A stretch of 64,000 nucleotides of DNA from Rhodopirellula baltica SH 1 (GTDB lineage: Bacteria; Planctomycetota; Planctomycetia; Pirellulales; Pirellulaceae), in the NCBI RefSeq assembly GCF_000196115.1, contig NC_005027.1, positions 1,984,001 to 2,048,000 on the forward strand, given 5' to 3'. Each line of letters opens with the position of its first letter. The stretch's first letter is position 1. Made by a program: the position numbers and the translations under genes. Of the stretch, positions 62,218-64,000 are shown in pieces. Under the pieces are notes generated by a model, which made no database searches, was not told the origin of the DNA, and worked only from the letters and a program-made list of their open reading frames with translations.

Positions 62218-63998
62218 TGGTACACAACCTCCATCGTCTGGTTCTTGCTGAGTGAAACCCAGACGTCATCAGCGTTAGGATCTCGATCGACTCGATCTTC
62301 GACCGCTTCTCCATCCGAAAACGTCACGTTCAAACCCGACGCACTGGTGATTCGATTGGATCCGTCCAGTCCATTCGGGGATGCACCCGTCAATCGAAAC
62401 TCCAACCGTCCGTCAATCGGTTCGTCATCCTTCGCGATGCGAATGGTTCGACGAAGTACGCGATCACGAGTTGCCTCGACGCGGTCCGTCACAATGGTGC
62501 CGCCAACGCGATAGCGAAACGTGGGAACGCGATTTGAATCGAGCTGGTAGCCGATGAAGGTTGGATAAGAAGGCTTCTGAGAATGATCGCTTGGTTGAAA
62601 CCGAAACTCAGCCCCAGGCGAAACAACGACAGCGTCCATTCCGAGTGGATCGATCGGCGGTGTAAACCGCTCAAACCATGTGCTTCTGGCATCGACAAAA
62701 TCTTCCTTCCATGCCAAAGCAAGCCGAGGCGTTTTCGCGTCGATTGCAAAGTGAACGCCTTCGGGGAATCCGACCGCAATCGCGTGATTCCCAACACCGT
62801 TCATGAATGTCCTCAAGATCAAAGGCTGATCTGCCGGTTTCAATTCATAGCTTGCCGCCAACGCCTCAGCAATCTTTGGAGGTGCTCCCAAGCGATCGGA
62901 CTGTTTCAAGTAAGACCAAAGGGCAGCGACTTGCTGACCAGTATTGCCATCCAAAATATGAGGAGATTGGCTGACTCCATCCGGAAAAAACGAGGGCATC
63001 CGAGTCCCACGTTTCAACGCGCCAGGATCCAGAACGAATGTGCGAAACCAGTCTGGACGGATCCGATTCGGGACGCCGCCCAAATCAATCCCAACCACTC
63101 CGAGCAAAGCATTTCCATCAAAGGCGTGACACTGAATGCAGCCAATCTGAGTCAACTGCTTCCCGTCTTCTGCGAGCGCGTTGTGCTCACCAAAGATATC
63201 GGAGTCGGTTTGTTTTGAGGCGTCATCCGCCACTTCGAATGCCTGAGCCAATGGCTCAACCATCGACTTGGGAAAGGTTGGCATGCGGATGGTCATGTGA
63301 GGCCGCAACCGAGTCGCGGGGTGTCCCGCCAATACCTTTTGCAACCAATCCTTTGTGAGTTTCGCACCGACACCGCTGAGACCGGGAGGCAATCGGCCTT
63401 CATCACCGAGGTCCGCCAACGAATTGGCTTCAAAGTGCGGTTTTCGATATCGCCCGACTCCGCCAAGTTGTTCACGCTCGTGGCATGCGTAGCAGTTCAA
63501 CGTCAGCAAACTCTGCTGAACCAACTCGCTTGCTTCACGGATCGAGGCCGCGCCTGTCAACACGCCACTTTGAATCGAATGGACGAGGGTTTCGGTTTGA
63601 AATTCATCCAGACGAAAGTCAACACTCCGATGGCTTTCGTCTCGCAAACACGAATCAGCTGAATCAATGTTGAGTTGTCCCCATTCGGTTGCAAACGATT
63701 GCTTGATCGATAGCCCTGTCTCATGGCAATTCGCACATCGCAATGAGCCGAACAGCTGCTTCCCCTGTTCGATCAATTGTTTGGACGATGCAAAATCGCT
63801 GGGGTTTTCGTCGCTGTTTGAAGTCGATGCTTCCTGTTGCTGCATCAAGTATTCCGCGATATCGGCGGCTTCGTTCGGCGTCAGCTTCAAGCTCGGCATC
63901 CGTCCGGCGGGACGAACGTGTTCAGGATCGTGAAGAAAGTGCGTCAGCGACTGCCGTGTGTATTTGGCAGGCAAATCCGCATGCGGAACCGAGTCCAC
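62211..63998 (-). CDS. Multihaem cytochrome-c-domain protein, N terminus outside the window
   Basis: 595 codons are visible; the gene runs past the window edge, so the start is missing. The first readable part (LPAKYTRQSLTHFLHDPEHV) looks like the tail of an earlier domain. Three haem-binding sites are present: CANCH, CYACH and CIQCH, with distal Met candidates in MRMPTF-like and TRMPSF segments. The last 200 residues are beta-rich and hold no haem site. It probably passes electrons from the propeller protein that overlaps its end. Periplasmic by family. Confidence 0.82.
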   Translation of the reverse strand: MDSVPHADLPAKYTRQSLTHFLHDPEHVRPAGRMPSLKLTPNEAADIAEYLMQQQEASTSNSDENPSDFASSKQLIEQGKQLFGSLRCANCHETGLSIKQSFATEWGQLNIDSADSCLRDESHRSVDFRLDEFQTETLVHSIQSGVLTGAASIREASELVQQSLLTLNCYACHEREQLGGVGRYRKPHFEANSLADLGDEGRLPPGLSGVGAKLTKDWLQKVLAGHPATRLRPHMTIRMPTFPKSMVEPLAQAFEVADDASKQTDSDIFGEHNALAEDGKQLTQIGCIQCHAFDGNALLGVVGIDLGGVPNRIRPDWFRTFVLDPGALKRGTRMPSFFPDGVSQSPHILDGNTGQQVAALWSYLKQSDRLGAPPKIAEALAASYELKPADQPLILRTFMNGVGNHAIAVGFPEGVHFAIDAKTPRLALAWKEDFVDARSTWFERFTPPIDPLGMDAVVVSPGAEFRFQPSDHSQKPSYPTFIGYQLDSNRVPTFRYRVGGTIVTDRVEATRDRVLRRTIRIAKDDEPIDGRLEFRLTGASPNGLDGSNRITSASGLNVTFSDGEAVEDRVDRDPNADDVWVSLSKNQTMEVVYQW

Positions 63999-64000
63999 TC

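Overview
The window comes from a planctomycete, most likely Rhodopirellula or a close relative (inference from content, not from a search). Pointers are three secreted formylglycine-type sulfatases, tandem DUF1080 domains, a LEPR-XLL surface protein, a BBP7-type outer-membrane protein, Pirellula-type haem-binding and dehydrogenase proteins, tetrahydromethanopterin genes, and families of palindromic intergenic repeats. It reads as ordinary chromosome with one intact insertion sequence. No rRNA, tRNA, CRISPR array or prophage was recognised.

Layout. 0-4.6 kb: a porin on the minus strand, divergent from a secreted TIM-barrel hydrolase and an SGNH hydrolase. 4.6-5.2 kb: a cluster of palindromic repeats. 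5.2-7.5 kb: small membrane or secreted proteins and a VOC enzyme, facing an S9 peptidase (7.6-9.7). 10.5-12.3 kb: sulfatase 1. 12.7-15.6 kb: ACT protein, lipoprotein, small membrane protein, GNAT enzyme. 15.7-17.3 kb: a divergent secreted protein and an EEP hydrolase. 17.4-19.1 kb: a complete IS4-family element. 19.3-22.5 kb: convergent sulfatases 2 and 3. 23.3-27.1 kb: a small conserved protein, then pyrH-frr and a zinc-ribbon membrane protein. 27.2-31.8 kb: minus-strand run of pyroglutamyl-peptidase, LRR protein, Ser/Thr kinase, proC and a small protein. 32.0-34.0 kb: BBP7 protein. 34.7-36.4 kb: DUF2237, YjbQ and a 74-aa protein. 36.8-42.7 kb: U32 peptidase, UdgX fusion, Nramp-like carrier. 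43.0-47.8 kb: a 1598-aa secreted haem/dehydrogenase protein, followed by nested repeats. 48.4-49.8 kb: SMP-30 propeller and DUF4404. 50.3-52.1 kb: ExbB-ExbD-ExbD. 52.3-54.6 kb: pabA/trpG-like, DUF447, mptG. 54.6-58.2 kb: trmL, DUF1080 protein, DTW protein. 58.5-64 kb: LEPR-XLL protein, then a minus-strand cytochrome c and propeller pair that runs off the window.

How the genes fit together. Much of the window is a surface and periplasmic kit for polysaccharides: sulfatases, DUF1080, the DUF5722-like hydrolase, the SGNH esterase, CBM-like domains, outer-membrane proteins and an ExbB/ExbD energiser. Housekeeping islands (pyrH-frr, proC, trmL, U32) lie between. Three genes with overlapping starts and stops (52289-54566) fit the making of the tetrahydromethanopterin arylamine precursor. 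The most notable observations are a 145-bp miniature element inserted into one of three palindromic repeats with a 10-bp target duplication and two empty sites beside it; a recurring N-terminal N-x-P-Y-x-x-P tag on three otherwise different small membrane proteins; a pair of distantly related secreted Cys proteins; an Nramp-like carrier without the metal-binding motifs; and a Ser/Thr kinase with an apparent pseudo-receiver, start-stop coupled to a secreted LRR protein.
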